From: Aphodosoma sp051870875 | GTDB lineage: Bacteria; Bacteroidota; Bacteroidia; Bacteroidales; Paludibacteraceae | Direction of reading: 5' to 3' | DNA: 12,455 nucleotides | Assembly (NCBI GenBank): GCA_051870875.1 | Contig: JBJECG010000014.1 | Coordinates: 1-12,455, forward strand | In this document: piece by piece, positions 1 to 8,048 of the stretch | Layout of the letters: each line of letters starts with the position of its first letter | Numbering within the stretch: the first letter of the stretch is position 1 | The notes under the pieces: generated by a model | Databases searched by the model: none | What the model saw: the letters and a program-made list of their open reading frames with translations, nothing else | Told to the model about the DNA's origin: nothing | Program-made: the position numbers and the translations under genes

Positions 1-613
1 CGTTGAAGCGAATCTGAGCCAAATGCGCCCCCTCTTCCCGCGCTTCGAGTGTGTGCCGTACAATGTCGAGTTCGGTATCAAGAGCCACAAGACGATAATA
101 CGCCGATGCCACTTCGGCTATAATCGTCAACTGGACAGCCCGCTGACCTTCAACAGAAGCCAAATACTCAGCTTTGTCCCGCTCCCGTCCCCAACGCAAA
201 TTCCCCCACAAATCGAGTTCCCATGAAAGCAGCAGCTGAATATCGAATGTATTTTCGGCATCAAGTGCGTTTCCTCCGTGATTTTCACGTTCGTAAGAAT
301 CACCGACACGTCCGCTGAAACCAGGCAGCATCTTGCCTGTGGCCACACGGTGCCGGTACCCCATCTCCACCACGCGCGCAGCAGCTATATTCATATCGCT
401 GTTATACACCAAGGCACTGTCTATCAAATCTGCCAGGATAGAATCGCGGTATATGACACGCCAGTCGAAGTCGGCAATACTCAATGTATCGGGACAAGCC
501 CCCAACGAATCCGGCAACTGCATATACGGCCGCTGGTACGCCTTGCCTATCTTGCACGAAGTCAACCCAAATACGATAATTGTAAAAATGAATACAATAT
601 GCCTTATTTTCAT
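1..613 (-). CDS. Outer-membrane efflux channel lipoprotein (TolC/OprM/NodT family), 3' end beyond the window
   Basis: This is the N-terminal 204 residues of a TolC-like outer-membrane factor, read from the ATG at 613 down to the window edge with no stop, so the gene is cut off rather than broken. The first 20 residues form a lipoprotein signal: a hydrophobic stretch ending in the lipobox LTSC, with Cys20 as the lipidated residue. The segment SWELDLWGNLRWG (about 130-142) is the hallmark of NodT/OprM-type channels, followed by a helical stretch with AEVASAYYRL. Known members form trimeric barrels plus periplasmic tunnels through which RND pumps expel substrates. The start codon lies 19 nt after the pump stop codon, so it is the third gene of the adaptor-pump-channel operon. 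No good Shine-Dalgarno sequence is visible, as is usual in Bacteroidetes. The family call is firm; the substrate is unknown. Confidence 0.93.
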   Translation of the reverse strand, partial: MKIRHIVFIFTIIVFGLTSCKIGKAYQRPYMQLPDSLGACPDTLSIADFDWRVIYRDSILADLIDSALVYNSDMNIAAARVVEMGYRHRVATGKMLPGFSGRVGDSYERENHGGNALDAENTFDIQLLLSWELDLWGNLRWGRERDKAEYLASVEGQRAVQLTIIAEVASAYYRLVALDTELDIVRHTLEAREEGAHLAQIRFN

Positions 614-632
614 AACATTCAAACAGTTAACA

Positions 633-3600
633 TTATTCGACAACTGCCGGCACATCGTCAGTACGTTTTCTTTTCAACCGGCGTTTCACCCCAACTGTGG
701 CATTGTAAACCATGATAAAAAAGAAAGGGACCAAAACAATACCGAACAGTATGGCAAACAGCATTCCGAAAAACACACCGGTACCTATAGCCTGACGGCC
801 TGCAGAACCCGGACCAGAAGCCAAGACCATAGGCAACATGCCGAGCACAAAAGCGAGGGATGTCATAAGTATAGGGCGGAAACGCTGGCGTGCAGCTTCG
901 ATGGCGGCCACAGTGACATCCACTCCGTTGTCGGTCTGCACCTTTGCAAATTCCACTATAAGTATGGCGTTTTTTGCAGCCAGTCCGACAAGCATGACAA
1001 GGCCGATCTGAAAATAGACATCATTTTCCAAACCGCAAACAGCCACTCCAAGATATGCGCCAAGCACAGCCACCGGCAATGAAAGCAGTACTACAACCGG
1101 CAAAGTCCAACTCTCATACTGAGCCGCAAGAAAAAGGAAAACGAAAAGGAATACCAATGCAAGCACCATTCCGGTCTGGCCTCCGGCTTTCTTCTCCTGA
1201 TACGACAGACCGCTCCACTCCACTCCTATATTGTCCGGCAAATGTTCCTCTGCCATCTGCCGTATAATATCCATGGCCTGACCCGAACTGTATCCTTGGG
1301 CTGCGGCACCCCTGATGACAGAGGCGTTAAACATATTGAACCGCTTTATGCTGCCCGGGCCGGCCGTATATTGTGTAGTGCCGAGTGCTGTCAGCGGCAC
1401 CATGCCTCCGGAGGAAGATTTAACAAAGAAAAGATTTATATCATCGGGATGCTCACGATAATTGGATTCGGCCTGGATATATACCCGGTAAATGCGGTTG
1501 AAGAGGTTGAAGTCGTTGACATACACCGAACCCGTATAAGCTTTCATAGTGGAAAATACATCGGCCATAGGTATTCCGAGCATTTTGACACGGTCTCGGT
1601 CGACATCGAAATAAAGCTGAGGGATACTGGCCTGAAGCGAAGAAGAAAGCCCCGTCAGCTCACGGCACTGCTGCGCATAATACAGCAGCGTGTCTGTGGC
1701 ACTGACCAGGTCATCGAACGAGGCATCGCCTTTGGCCTCAAGCTGCATTTCGAAACCGCCCGACGTGCCAAGTCCCGGAATGACAGGCGGTGTGGAGATG
1801 TAAACCTTGCTTTCGGGGTATGCCGAAAGTTCCCGTCTGACATCATTCATTATATCGCCGATGGTGGTTTTGCTGCGCTCGTTCCAAGGTTTCAGTATCA
1901 CTGTCAGCTCGCTGCGGGCCTGATTGCTGCCGACACGCGGACTGCTGCCTGTAACATTCTGTATGTATTCCACATACGGGTTTGTTTTCAGAAAAGCTAT
2001 GGCACGGTCGGTGACCCGACGTGTACGTTCGATTGTCGCACCTTCCGGCAGTTCAAGCTCCACTTTGAAGTAACCTTGGTCTTCTACAGGCATAAAGCCG
2101 GCAGGTATCAACCGGTTGAGCACAAATACGGCTACCAGCACCATTCCAAAGGCGGCAAACAATCGGCGCGGATGTTTCACGGCCCGACTTACGGCTCCGA
2201 TATAGACGTTGTTGCCTGCATTGAGCCACGCATTGATTTTCCTGAAAACCACATTCTGCGACCCGCATTGTTTCGGTTTCAATATCAGCGCACACATCAC
2301 CGGGCTCAGCGTCAGCGCCACTACAGTCGATAGCATCACCGACACTGCTATCGTGACAGTAAACTGGCGGTAAAGCATACCTGTTATGCCGCTCAGGAAA
2401 CTGACCGGCACAAACACGGCACACAGTACAAGAGACGTGGCTATCAACGCCCCTGTCAAGTTGTGCATAGCCTTGGTCGTGGCGTCGTATGCAGACAGGT
2501 GCTCGTATGCCATCAGGTACTCCACATTCTCTACCACCACTATTGCGTCGTCCACCACAATGCCTATGGCCAGAATCAATCCCAAAAGCGTAAGTATGTT
2601 AAGTGAAAAGCCGAATACAAGCATGAAACCGAATGTACCGATCAACGATATCGGCACCGCTATTATCGGTATAAGCGTGGCGCGCCAGTTCTGCAAAGAC
2701 AGGAACACCACAAGTATCACAAGCAACAAAGCTTCAAACAGTGTCCTATATACCTTACTGATGGATTCTGATATATATATTGTGCTGTCAAACGGTATGT
2801 CATATGTAAGGCCTTCAGGGAACGAGCTGCTCATCTCCTTCATAGCGTTTTTTACATCGGCGGCCACATCAAGGGCGTTGGCTCCCGGCAGCATGTATAT
2901 GGCAAGCACGGCGGCATTTTCGCCGTTGAGTCCGCTCTCTGTGTTGTACGACTGGGCTTCCAGCGAAATCCGCGCCACGTCTTTCAACCGTATCATTGAC
3001 CCGTCCGGATTGGCACGCACAACAATGTCCTCAAATTGCGAAACCGATGACAGACGCCCCTGCGCAGTAATCGGTATGGTAATGTCGATGCCGTTGACCG
3101 GCTGCTGTCCCAATGCTCCGGCTGCCGACTCCCGGTTCTGGTCTTTGAGGGCATCCTGTATATTTTTTACAGTCAGGCCGTAGCTGGCCAACCGGTCGGG
3201 TTTCACCCATATCTGCATGGCGTAATAGCGGCTGCCGATATTCGACACCCTCCCCACACCCGGTATGCGGCGCAAGACGTCAAGCACGTTGATTGTTGCA
3301 AAGTTGCTGAGGTATATCTCATCGAACTTGGGGTCGTCAGACGTAAGGCATATGGTGAGCAACTGGCTTGATGCCTGCTTCGATACCTGAATGCCGTTCT
3401 GCACCACCTCGGCAGGCAAGCGGTTTTCAGCCAATTTTATACGGTTCTGTACCTCTACGGCCGCCAAATCAGGATTGGCGGAAACATCAAACGTAACGGT
3501 TGCAGAAAAGCTGCCCGAATTGGAGCTTGTCGACTCCATATACAGCATACCGGGCGTACCGTTGAGTTCCTGCTCGACAGTTGTAGCCACAGCCTGCGAG

Positions 3601-3791
3601 ACAGTCAGCGCACTTGCACCCGGATATGAAGCCGTGATCTGCACTACCGGGGGAGTGATCTGCGGATATTGGTCGATAGGGAGCATGATCAGACCGATCA
3701 CCCCCACTATAACTATCAATATGGAAATGACAATGGAAAATACGGGATGCGTGATAAAGAAATTCGGCTTCAGTTGTCTGTCACTTTTCAT
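633..3791 (-). CDS. RND multidrug efflux pump, inner-membrane subunit (HAE1/AcrB family)
   Basis: A full-length (1052 aa) proton-driven efflux transporter of the AcrB/MexB type, working as an inner-membrane trimer that takes substrates from the periplasm or membrane and passes them to the outer-membrane channel. It has the family's N-terminal helix (about residues 12-36), a large periplasmic porter loop, a transmembrane block from about 345, a second porter loop, and a final transmembrane block from about 865. The proton-relay residues are present: the Asp pair in IVVDDAIVVVENV (Asp414/Asp415) and Lys940 in AAKNAILIVEF, matching AcrB Asp407/Asp408 and Lys940. The N-terminus (FFITHPVFS) and the tail are intact, so it should be functional. 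Its ATG overlaps the adaptor stop codon as ATGA, implying translational coupling. The sequence does not tell which compounds it exports; HAE1-class pumps usually move drugs, bile salts or other amphiphiles rather than metals. Confidence 0.97.
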   Translation of the reverse strand: MKSDRQLKPNFFITHPVFSIVISILIVIVGVIGLIMLPIDQYPQITPPVVQITASYPGASALTVSQAVATTVEQELNGTPGMLYMESTSSNSGSFSATVTFDVSANPDLAAVEVQNRIKLAENRLPAEVVQNGIQVSKQASSQLLTICLTSDDPKFDEIYLSNFATINVLDVLRRIPGVGRVSNIGSRYYAMQIWVKPDRLASYGLTVKNIQDALKDQNRESAAGALGQQPVNGIDITIPITAQGRLSSVSQFEDIVVRANPDGSMIRLKDVARISLEAQSYNTESGLNGENAAVLAIYMLPGANALDVAADVKNAMKEMSSSFPEGLTYDIPFDSTIYISESISKVYRTLFEALLLVILVVFLSLQNWRATLIPIIAVPISLIGTFGFMLVFGFSLNILTLLGLILAIGIVVDDAIVVVENVEYLMAYEHLSAYDATTKAMHNLTGALIATSLVLCAVFVPVSFLSGITGMLYRQFTVTIAVSVMLSTVVALTLSPVMCALILKPKQCGSQNVVFRKINAWLNAGNNVYIGAVSRAVKHPRRLFAAFGMVLVAVFVLNRLIPAGFMPVEDQGYFKVELELPEGATIERTRRVTDRAIAFLKTNPYVEYIQNVTGSSPRVGSNQARSELTVILKPWNERSKTTIGDIMNDVRRELSAYPESKVYISTPPVIPGLGTSGGFEMQLEAKGDASFDDLVSATDTLLYYAQQCRELTGLSSSLQASIPQLYFDVDRDRVKMLGIPMADVFSTMKAYTGSVYVNDFNLFNRIYRVYIQAESNYREHPDDINLFFVKSSSGGMVPLTALGTTQYTAGPGSIKRFNMFNASVIRGAAAQGYSSGQAMDIIRQMAEEHLPDNIGVEWSGLSYQEKKAGGQTGMVLALVFLFVFLFLAAQYESWTLPVVVLLSLPVAVLGAYLGVAVCGLENDVYFQIGLVMLVGLAAKNAILIVEFAKVQTDNGVDVTVAAIEAARQRFRPILMTSLAFVLGMLPMVLASGPGSAGRQAIGTGVFFGMLFAILFGIVLVPFFFIMVYNATVGVKRRLKRKRTDDVPAVVE

Positions 3792-5023
3792 TGGGCACCT
3801 CCGTCTGTCGGCTTGTCAAACTTCAAATCGTATTCGGATCTGGTCATCGGTTCCACCTCCATGCCATGGCTGAGTTTGTGATACCCTTCCACCACGATGG
3901 TTTCGCCTGCGACAAGGCCGCGCTCCACCACCACATTGTTTTTATACTCAGGACCAAGTTCTATGAACCGGCGTTCGACTACATTATCCTGACGCACCAC
4001 ATAGATGTATGCGCCGCCTTTCTCTATGATGACGGCCCGCATCGGTACGACCACAGCCCCTTCGCGCACATCGAGCAGCAGGCGCACTTTGGTAAACTGC
4101 CCCGGCAACAACACCTGATCGGGATTAGGCATCTTGGCACGCACGGAGAATGTACCGGTTTTCGGATCGACTTGCGGTTCGGCAAAATCCACATAACCGC
4201 GGAAAGGATATACGGTATTGTCGGCAAGAGTAATTGTTATGTTGGGCTGCCAAAAGCGTGTCGAGTCCTGGAGGCCGAGTTCCACATTACGCTCCTTGCT
4301 GCGCAGATAGTCAAGAGCGGTCATGCTGAAATCCACGAGCACGGTATCGCGCTTCACCATTGTAGCCAAAAGTGATTTAGCTCCCGGACCGACAAGAGTT
4401 CCAAGATCGACATTACGTTCGCTGATGTAACCCGAGATAGGCGAATGCACTACGGTATAACCAAGTTCGAGTTCGGCCTGCGCCAACTCCGCCTCGCTCA
4501 TCGCCACAGTTGCTTCGGCACTCTGGAACGCAGCCTCGGCATTGTCCAAATCAAGCTGGCTCACCGCATTCTGCGCCTTCAGCGGACGAATGCGCTCCAC
4601 ATCGCGCCGCGCCTTGTCAGCCTGAGCCTGGTCTTTCTTCAACTGCGCACGCGCCTTGTCAGCCTTTGCGCGATATTGGTCCTGATTTATCACAAAAAGC
4701 ACCTGCCCACGGTTGATATAAGTTCCTTCTGCAAACGACATCTGCTCCAGATATCCTTCCACACGCGCACGCACTTCGACAAACTGCTGAGCCCTGATAC
4801 GGCCGACATACTCGCTGTACAGCTCCACATTTTCACGTAACACCGGCTCCACTACCACCACGGGTTTCGTCACTGCCGGTTCCGGCTTGTGCAGCAGGAA
4901 AACCATTATCAAGGCTACCGCCACCAACAGAAGGGCAGAGGATACAGCCAAGGCAACTTTGTATGGTTTCAATTCATTCCACCACTTCACGGCAAATTTC
5001 TTTATTTTCAGATTCTGATCCAT
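3788..5023 (-). CDS. RND efflux periplasmic adaptor (membrane fusion protein, AcrA/MexA family)
   Basis: A 411-residue adaptor that links the inner-membrane pump to the outer-membrane channel. It is anchored by an N-terminal transmembrane segment (about residues 22-44) instead of the lipid anchor seen in AcrA; there is no lipobox cysteine. The beta-barrel/lipoyl parts are recognisable: first lipoyl half around VEGYLEQMSFAEGTYINRG (88-106), second half around HSPISGYISERNV (193-205). Between them lies a charged Ala/Lys/Glu-rich alpha-hairpin (about 117-188). The hairpin tip carries Arg144, Leu148 and Ser155, the R-x3-L-x6-S pattern that contacts TolC-type channels. It is the first gene of the operon, overlaps the pump gene by 4 nt, and the only gene-free leader of size lies upstream of it. 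The chosen ATG gives a short basic cytoplasmic N-terminus before the anchor, which fits topology. Confidence 0.96.
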   Translation of the reverse strand: MDQNLKIKKFAVKWWNELKPYKVALAVSSALLLVAVALIMVFLLHKPEPAVTKPVVVVEPVLRENVELYSEYVGRIRAQQFVEVRARVEGYLEQMSFAEGTYINRGQVLFVINQDQYRAKADKARAQLKKDQAQADKARRDVERIRPLKAQNAVSQLDLDNAEAAFQSAEATVAMSEAELAQAELELGYTVVHSPISGYISERNVDLGTLVGPGAKSLLATMVKRDTVLVDFSMTALDYLRSKERNVELGLQDSTRFWQPNITITLADNTVYPFRGYVDFAEPQVDPKTGTFSVRAKMPNPDQVLLPGQFTKVRLLLDVREGAVVVPMRAVIIEKGGAYIYVVRQDNVVERRFIELGPEYKNNVVVERGLVAGETIVVEGYHKLSHGMEVEPMTRSEYDLKFDKPTDGGAQ

Positions 5024-5293
5024 ATCCGGTCAATGTAAGCAAATCAAGAAATAAGTTCATACGATTGGATACCAGCATGCTTTCCGACTGCAATGCCGTC
5101 TTTGCTACGCTTTCGTCATTCCGCCTGACAGCAGGGCGCGGTGCGACATAATCTGTCCGCACAAGTTTGTCAGTTCCCTTATCCGCCTCCCTCTATCTGC
5201 TGCATTCACAAGCCATCCGGTCCGTCGGGGTCCCGCTTCGTAATGGTTTATGTTTCATAATAACATAGCGTCAGTCCAATACAGTTTACTTAT

Positions 5294-5311
5294 TGCTGCA
5301 AAATGCTGCAA
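5294..5311. repeat. Two tandem TGCTGCAA copies spaced 10 bp
   Basis: TGCTGCAA occurs at 5294-5301 and again at 5304-5311, one helical turn apart. It sits in the leader of the efflux operon, just inside the transcript if the -7 box at 5365-5372 is used. It could be a protein-binding direct repeat or chance; the copies are short. Confidence 0.4.
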
Positions 5312-5316
5312 GCTAT

Positions 5317-5360
5317 TCAGAATTCCAACCAGCCAACAGAAAGCATACCGTCAGAATTCC
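5317..5360. repeat. Direct repeat TCAGAATTCC, two copies 34 bp apart
   Basis: The 10-mer TCAGAATTCC is present exactly at 5317-5326 and 5351-5360; its core GAATTC is itself palindromic. The second copy ends 4 bp before the possible minus-strand -7 box and would cover the start site of that promoter. That position would suit an operator for the efflux operon, but this is inference. Confidence 0.45.
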
Positions 5361-5364
5361 GATA

Positions 5365-5372
5365 CAAAAGTA
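5365..5372 (-). promoter_or_regulatory. Possible -7 box for the efflux operon
   Basis: Read on the minus strand this is TACTTTTG, matching the Bacteroidetes -7 consensus TAnnTTTG. A -33 TTTG at the usual 19-21 nt spacing is absent (only a poorly spaced TTGG is near), so the assignment is weak. If used, the adaptor mRNA would have a leader of roughly 330 nt, containing the direct repeats listed nearby. Confidence 0.3.
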
Positions 5373-5607
5373 CGGAAAAAACGCAGCCAACCGATGTATT
5401 CACCCGAAAATCCGTATTTTGCGGAAAAGAGCCATGAAACGGTCGGACTCTTCCATGCAAATACACTCCACAAGATGAATAATACACACATCCGGACAAA
5501 CAAAACATCAAAAGTTGCTACAAATAATGTGCCACTCATAGCAGCTAAAACGCCAATTACGTGTATTCCAAAATTTTGCACCATACAAAAAATACGTATA
5601 TAAATTA

Positions 5608-5639
5608 TTTGGATGTTTCAAAAAAAAAGCATATCTTTG
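5608..5639 (+). promoter_or_regulatory. Bacteroidetes sigma-ABfr promoter of tRNA-Lys
   Basis: TTTG at 5608-5611 and TATCTTTG at 5632-5639 are separated by exactly 20 nt, a full match to TTTG-N19-21-TAnnTTTG. Transcription would begin around 5645, about 35 nt before the mature tRNA. An A-run lies between the two boxes. Confidence 0.85.
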
Positions 5640-5680
5640 CACCCGATTTTGAAAAGGGTATTCTTTTCAAAAATTCCGTT

Positions 5681-5756
5681 GATTCAGTAGCTCAGTTGGT
5701 AGAGCACAACACTTTTAATGTTGGGGTCCTGGGTTCGAGCCCCAGCTGGATCACCA
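5681..5756 (+). tRNA. trnK: tRNA-Lys, anticodon TTT
   Basis: A complete 76-nt cloverleaf with encoded CCA. The acceptor stem GATTCAG pairs with CTGGATC (one T-G wobble at the fourth pair). The D-arm is GCTC/GAGC around AGTTGGTA. The anticodon stem CAACA/TGTTG encloses loop CTTTTAA with anticodon TTT at 5714-5716. The T-arm is CTGGG/CCCAG with loop TTCGAGC. Discriminator A73 is followed by CCA (5754-5756). It is flanked by its own promoter and terminator and is a single-gene unit. The tRNA itself is intact although integrase debris lies about 210 bp downstream. Confidence 0.98.
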
Positions 5757-5760
5757 AAAT

Positions 5761-5794
5761 AAAGGCCTTCTTCAGAGAAGGCCTTTTTCTTTTC
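5761..5794 (+). terminator. Rho-independent terminator after tRNA-Lys
   Basis: A perfect 11-bp inverted repeat, AAAGGCCTTCT (5761-5771) and AGAAGGCCTTT (5776-5786), encloses a TCAG loop and is followed by a T-rich tract to 5793. It starts 4 nt after the tRNA CCA end. Confidence 0.93.
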
Positions 5795-5850
5795 AAAGCC
5801 ATTCACCACTTCTGATGCTCAATCAGCTATCCATTATTTTGAGGTAAAAG

Positions 5851-5963
5851 TGGTAACACCATCAAAAAACGAGAAAAAGCGACACACTTGGACGTAAAAA
5901 GCCCCTTCGGAACAGTTGTTGCGTTACCGTAGCTGTGTCACCAATCTCTCGAATGTGTTACCA
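5851..5963. repeat. TGGTAACAC / GTGTTACCA inverted pair and related GTTACC/GTCACC boxes before the integrase remnant
   Basis: TGGTAACAC at 5851-5859 is the exact reverse complement of GTGTTACCA at 5955-5963. Between them are the related boxes GTTACC (5923-5928) and GTGTCACC (5935-5942). The last copy ends 3 bp before the integrase start codon. Clusters of this kind near an integrase gene can be recombinase arm sites or the element end; that role is inferred. No copy of the tRNA-Lys 3' end was seen farther downstream to mark the other element boundary. Confidence 0.45.
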
Positions 5964-5965
5964 TT

Positions 5966-6729
5966 ATGGGTAAGTATGTAAGATTATTCTTTAACCGGAA
6001 GAAGAAAGCCACGGCAACAGTGGCAGGAGCTATCGAAATCGTGGTTTGCCTACAACGTGAACGCTGTTATTTCCATTCAGGGCACAATGTCACCCTCGAC
6101 CAATGGGAGAATGGAATGGTGGTTAATCATCTGCGTGCCGTTGTTATCAATGAGGAAATCCAAAAGAAAGTAACAGAGTTCGAGCACATCCTTATCGCCA
6201 TGCAGGTGAATAAGGACGATATGACCATTGCCCAATTCAAAACATACCTGAGTGCGGACGGTGGCAACCGCCGAAATTTTATGGCATGGCTACGAGACAG
6301 CGCATCAACAACCGTCCGCTTCGTGAAGGACCTGAAAAGGGCATTTAACTACATACAAAGCATTGGAGCGGTTCAGCCAGTTCAAAACCTTTTGATGATG
6401 TAACCTTGCAACACATCTATCAGTTTGACCTTTTCATAAGGGAGGAACAAACCTATACGATGAAAGGGAAGCCAGTCATCAGAAGTCAGGCTGCCATTCA
6501 TAACTACCACAAACGGTTTAAGTCGTATGTAGCCGAAGCTTTCCGTCCCGGGCTTATCAAAGAAAATCCATACGAGCGTCTTCAAAACAAGCGTAGTGAG
6601 AAAAGCGACTGTCCTCACCTTACCGAAGCACAATTGAAAAAGCTAATCCGTATGCGGGAGGAAAGTACGGATGCCGTAATGAACAGGTATCTTGACTTCT
6701 TTATCTTTCAGACGTTTACATGTATATAG
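5966..6729 (+). pseudogene. Degenerate Bacteroidetes tyrosine integrase (phage/ICE type), N-terminal part only
   Basis: The remnant begins with MGKYVRLFFNRKKKATA, the N-terminal arm-type DNA-binding domain of Bacteroidetes tyrosine recombinases, and continues into the core-binding (SAM-like) domain up to YLDFFIFQTFTC. The reading frame is broken three times within about 100 bp: an extra GC around 6299-6303 (AGCGC for AGC), one G missing from the run at 6339-6341, and one extra T in the TTTT at 6390-6393. Compensating for these restores a continuous sequence: RDS, INNRPLREG, then GHLTTYKALERFSQFKTF, then DDVTLQHIYQF. After QTFTC (about 6720) similarity stops and a TAG follows, so the catalytic domain with its R-H-R-Y residues is missing. 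Family members are about 400 residues long, so roughly 60 percent remains. It is a dead remnant of an element that entered near tRNA-Lys. Confidence 0.88.
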
Positions 6730-7063
6730 CGGTAACAAATCGTTAGATTATGGACAGCATCGTTATATCCGGCAAAACCTGAGCACCAAGCCTTCTGACT
6801 ACAGGGAATAACCATCCCGACAACAGTCGCAGAATCAGTAAGGTATCCTCCTCCCCATTCTCCCATTCCAGTCAGGCCATTGCCATAGGGGAACCTACAG
6901 ATTGTCCAAGCCGATGCCTTATTTGAAACAAGATATTGAGGGACAACAACTTCATCATACATCAAAATTTTTCCGGAAACAGAGCCGGATTCAATTTGCA
7001 GCCAAATTTCTGCAAATTGCCCATTTATCTGAAATGAAACATATAACAAAACAATAAAAGCTG
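6730..7063 (-). other. Intergenic stretch holding an unrecognised minus-strand open frame, possibly a decayed gene fragment
   Basis: Nothing recognisable is encoded on the plus strand between the integrase remnant and the hydrolase promoter. On the minus strand a frame stays open from 7220 to 6708. Its first part overlaps the hydrolase start antisense and is certainly not native coding, but from about 7060 downward it reads protein-like sequence with a Gly-rich piece (NGLTGMGEWGGGYLTDSA). It has no plausible start of its own and runs into the 3' end of the integrase remnant. It may be a C-terminal scrap of cargo from the lost element, or chance. No function is proposed. Confidence 0.3.
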
Positions 7064-7071
7064 TAACTTTG
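7064..7071 (+). promoter_or_regulatory. -7 promoter box for the metallo-hydrolase gene
   Basis: TAACTTTG matches the Bacteroidetes -7 consensus TAnnTTTG and lies 53 nt before the ATG at 7125. No TTTG is found at the expected -33 position, so the promoter may be weak or depend on an activator. Confidence 0.55.
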
Positions 7072-7124
7072 CCGGGGAACAGACTGTAACGGTTGAGGAC
7101 CGATACAGCAAACATCCGGATAGT

Positions 7125-7883
7125 ATGAAAATAACATTTCTTGGAACGGGTACATCGACAGGTGTACCGGAAACAGGATGCCGGTGCGAGGTGTGCACGA
7201 GCGGCGACATCCGAGACCACAGACTACGGACATCCGTCCTTGTAGAAACCCAAGGCAGCCGCATATTGCTCGACTGCGGGCCCGATTTCAGACAACAGAC
7301 GCTGTATCTGCCGTTTGAAAGAATAGATGCCGTACTGCTGTCGCACGAGCATTACGACCACGTGGGCGGGATAGACGATCTGCGGCCATTCTGCCGGTTC
7401 GGGGACGTGGATATCTACGGTGACCGACAGGTAAACCAAGCTATCCGCACTCGAATGCCCTACTGCTTTACCGAGCACCAATACCCTGGCATACCGAAAC
7501 TATGCATGCACACCGTGTCGCATGAAAAGCCGTTCTCTGTCAACGGCATAGAGATAACCGCCATAAGTCTGCTGCATGGTCATAAACCGATACTCGGCTA
7601 CCGTATCGACCAGATGGCATACCTCACCGATGTGAGTACTATACCGGAAAACCAGTTTTGGAAACTGCGAGGTGTACACACTCTGATAATAGACGCCCTG
7701 CGCTATCAGCAGCACCCAAGCCACGAGACTGTGGACGAGGCCATTGCCAACATAACCCGCATATCACCGCAAGAAGCGTACCTCATACACATGTCGCACC
7801 ACATAGGGCTGCATGCCGAAGTTGAAAGACAACTGCCTGCCAACGTACACCTGGCATTTGACGGTTTGACGGCAGAGATCTGA
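7125..7883 (+). CDS. MBL-fold metallo-hydrolase, PhnP-like phosphodiesterase family
   Basis: A 252-residue metallo-beta-lactamase-fold hydrolase, probably cytoplasmic (no signal peptide). The N-terminus GTGTSTGVP followed by GCRCEVC (Cys19, Cys21, Cys24) is the PhnP-type opening; in E. coli PhnP the equivalent cysteines help bind a structural zinc. The catalytic metal site is complete: SHEHYDH (His74, His76, Asp78, His79), His151 in LLHGHKP, Asp169 in LTDVS, and His222/His225 in the IHMSHH motif near the C-terminus. PhnP hydrolyses 5-phosphoribosyl 1,2-cyclic phosphate in phosphonate use, but no phn genes are nearby, so a related cyclic phosphodiester or another ester is equally possible. It stands alone on the plus strand, convergent with the ECF-type gene, and starts at the only ATG that keeps the beta-strand before GTGTSTG. 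Confidence 0.88.
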   Translation: MKITFLGTGTSTGVPETGCRCEVCTSGDIRDHRLRTSVLVETQGSRILLDCGPDFRQQTLYLPFERIDAVLLSHEHYDHVGGIDDLRPFCRFGDVDIYGDRQVNQAIRTRMPYCFTEHQYPGIPKLCMHTVSHEKPFSVNGIEITAISLLHGHKPILGYRIDQMAYLTDVSTIPENQFWKLRGVHTLIIDALRYQQHPSHETVDEAIANITRISPQEAYLIHMSHHIGLHAEVERQLPANVHLAFDGLTAEI

Positions 7884-8048
7884 AATTGGACACGAAGCGT
7901 CAGCAGCAAAAATGTAAAACCATGACAACCAGGCTCACGCCATTGGACTGCCGCTACAGCACGGCAAAGAATGGTCGAGACGACATCAATCTTCAGCAGT
8001 CCATGCCAGAAAACCATAACGGTATTATTGTTTTTATGTTTACGGAAA

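Larger units (their letters stand above)
5024..5607. other. Gene-free leader region between the efflux operon and tRNA-Lys
   Basis: No convincing gene is visible here on either strand. The short open frames (about 60-115 codons) have no family resemblance, overlap each other on opposite strands, and read through AT-rich sequence with non-coding character. The half next to the adaptor gene (about 5050-5240) is richer in G and C; the half next to the tRNA is AT-rich. The region must hold the promoter and control sites of the minus-strand efflux operon; two pairs of short direct repeats and one -7 box match are listed separately. No regulator gene such as a TetR or AraC family member is present, so any dedicated regulator is encoded elsewhere. 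Confidence 0.6.

Noticed and set aside
1242..2333. A 363-codon plus-strand open frame
   Set aside because: It is antisense to the RND pump gene, whose protein is unmistakable over the whole stretch; the frame has no family features and is a shadow of codon bias.
4963..5162. Opposite-strand short open frames (about 62 codons each) at the adaptor 5' end, considered as a small leader peptide or regulator
   Set aside because: They overlap each other and the adaptor gene, have no recognisable motif, and lack a promoter or ribosome-binding context.
6730..7124. Second copy of the tRNA-Lys 3' end marking the far attachment site of an integrated element
   Set aside because: No match to the tRNA T-arm/acceptor end was seen downstream of the integrase remnant by eye.
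7944..8003. Inverted repeat TGGACTGC/GCAGTCCA in the convergent gap, considered as a bidirectional terminator
   Set aside because: The arms are only 8 bp with a 44-nt loop and no adjacent T-run; not a credible intrinsic terminator.
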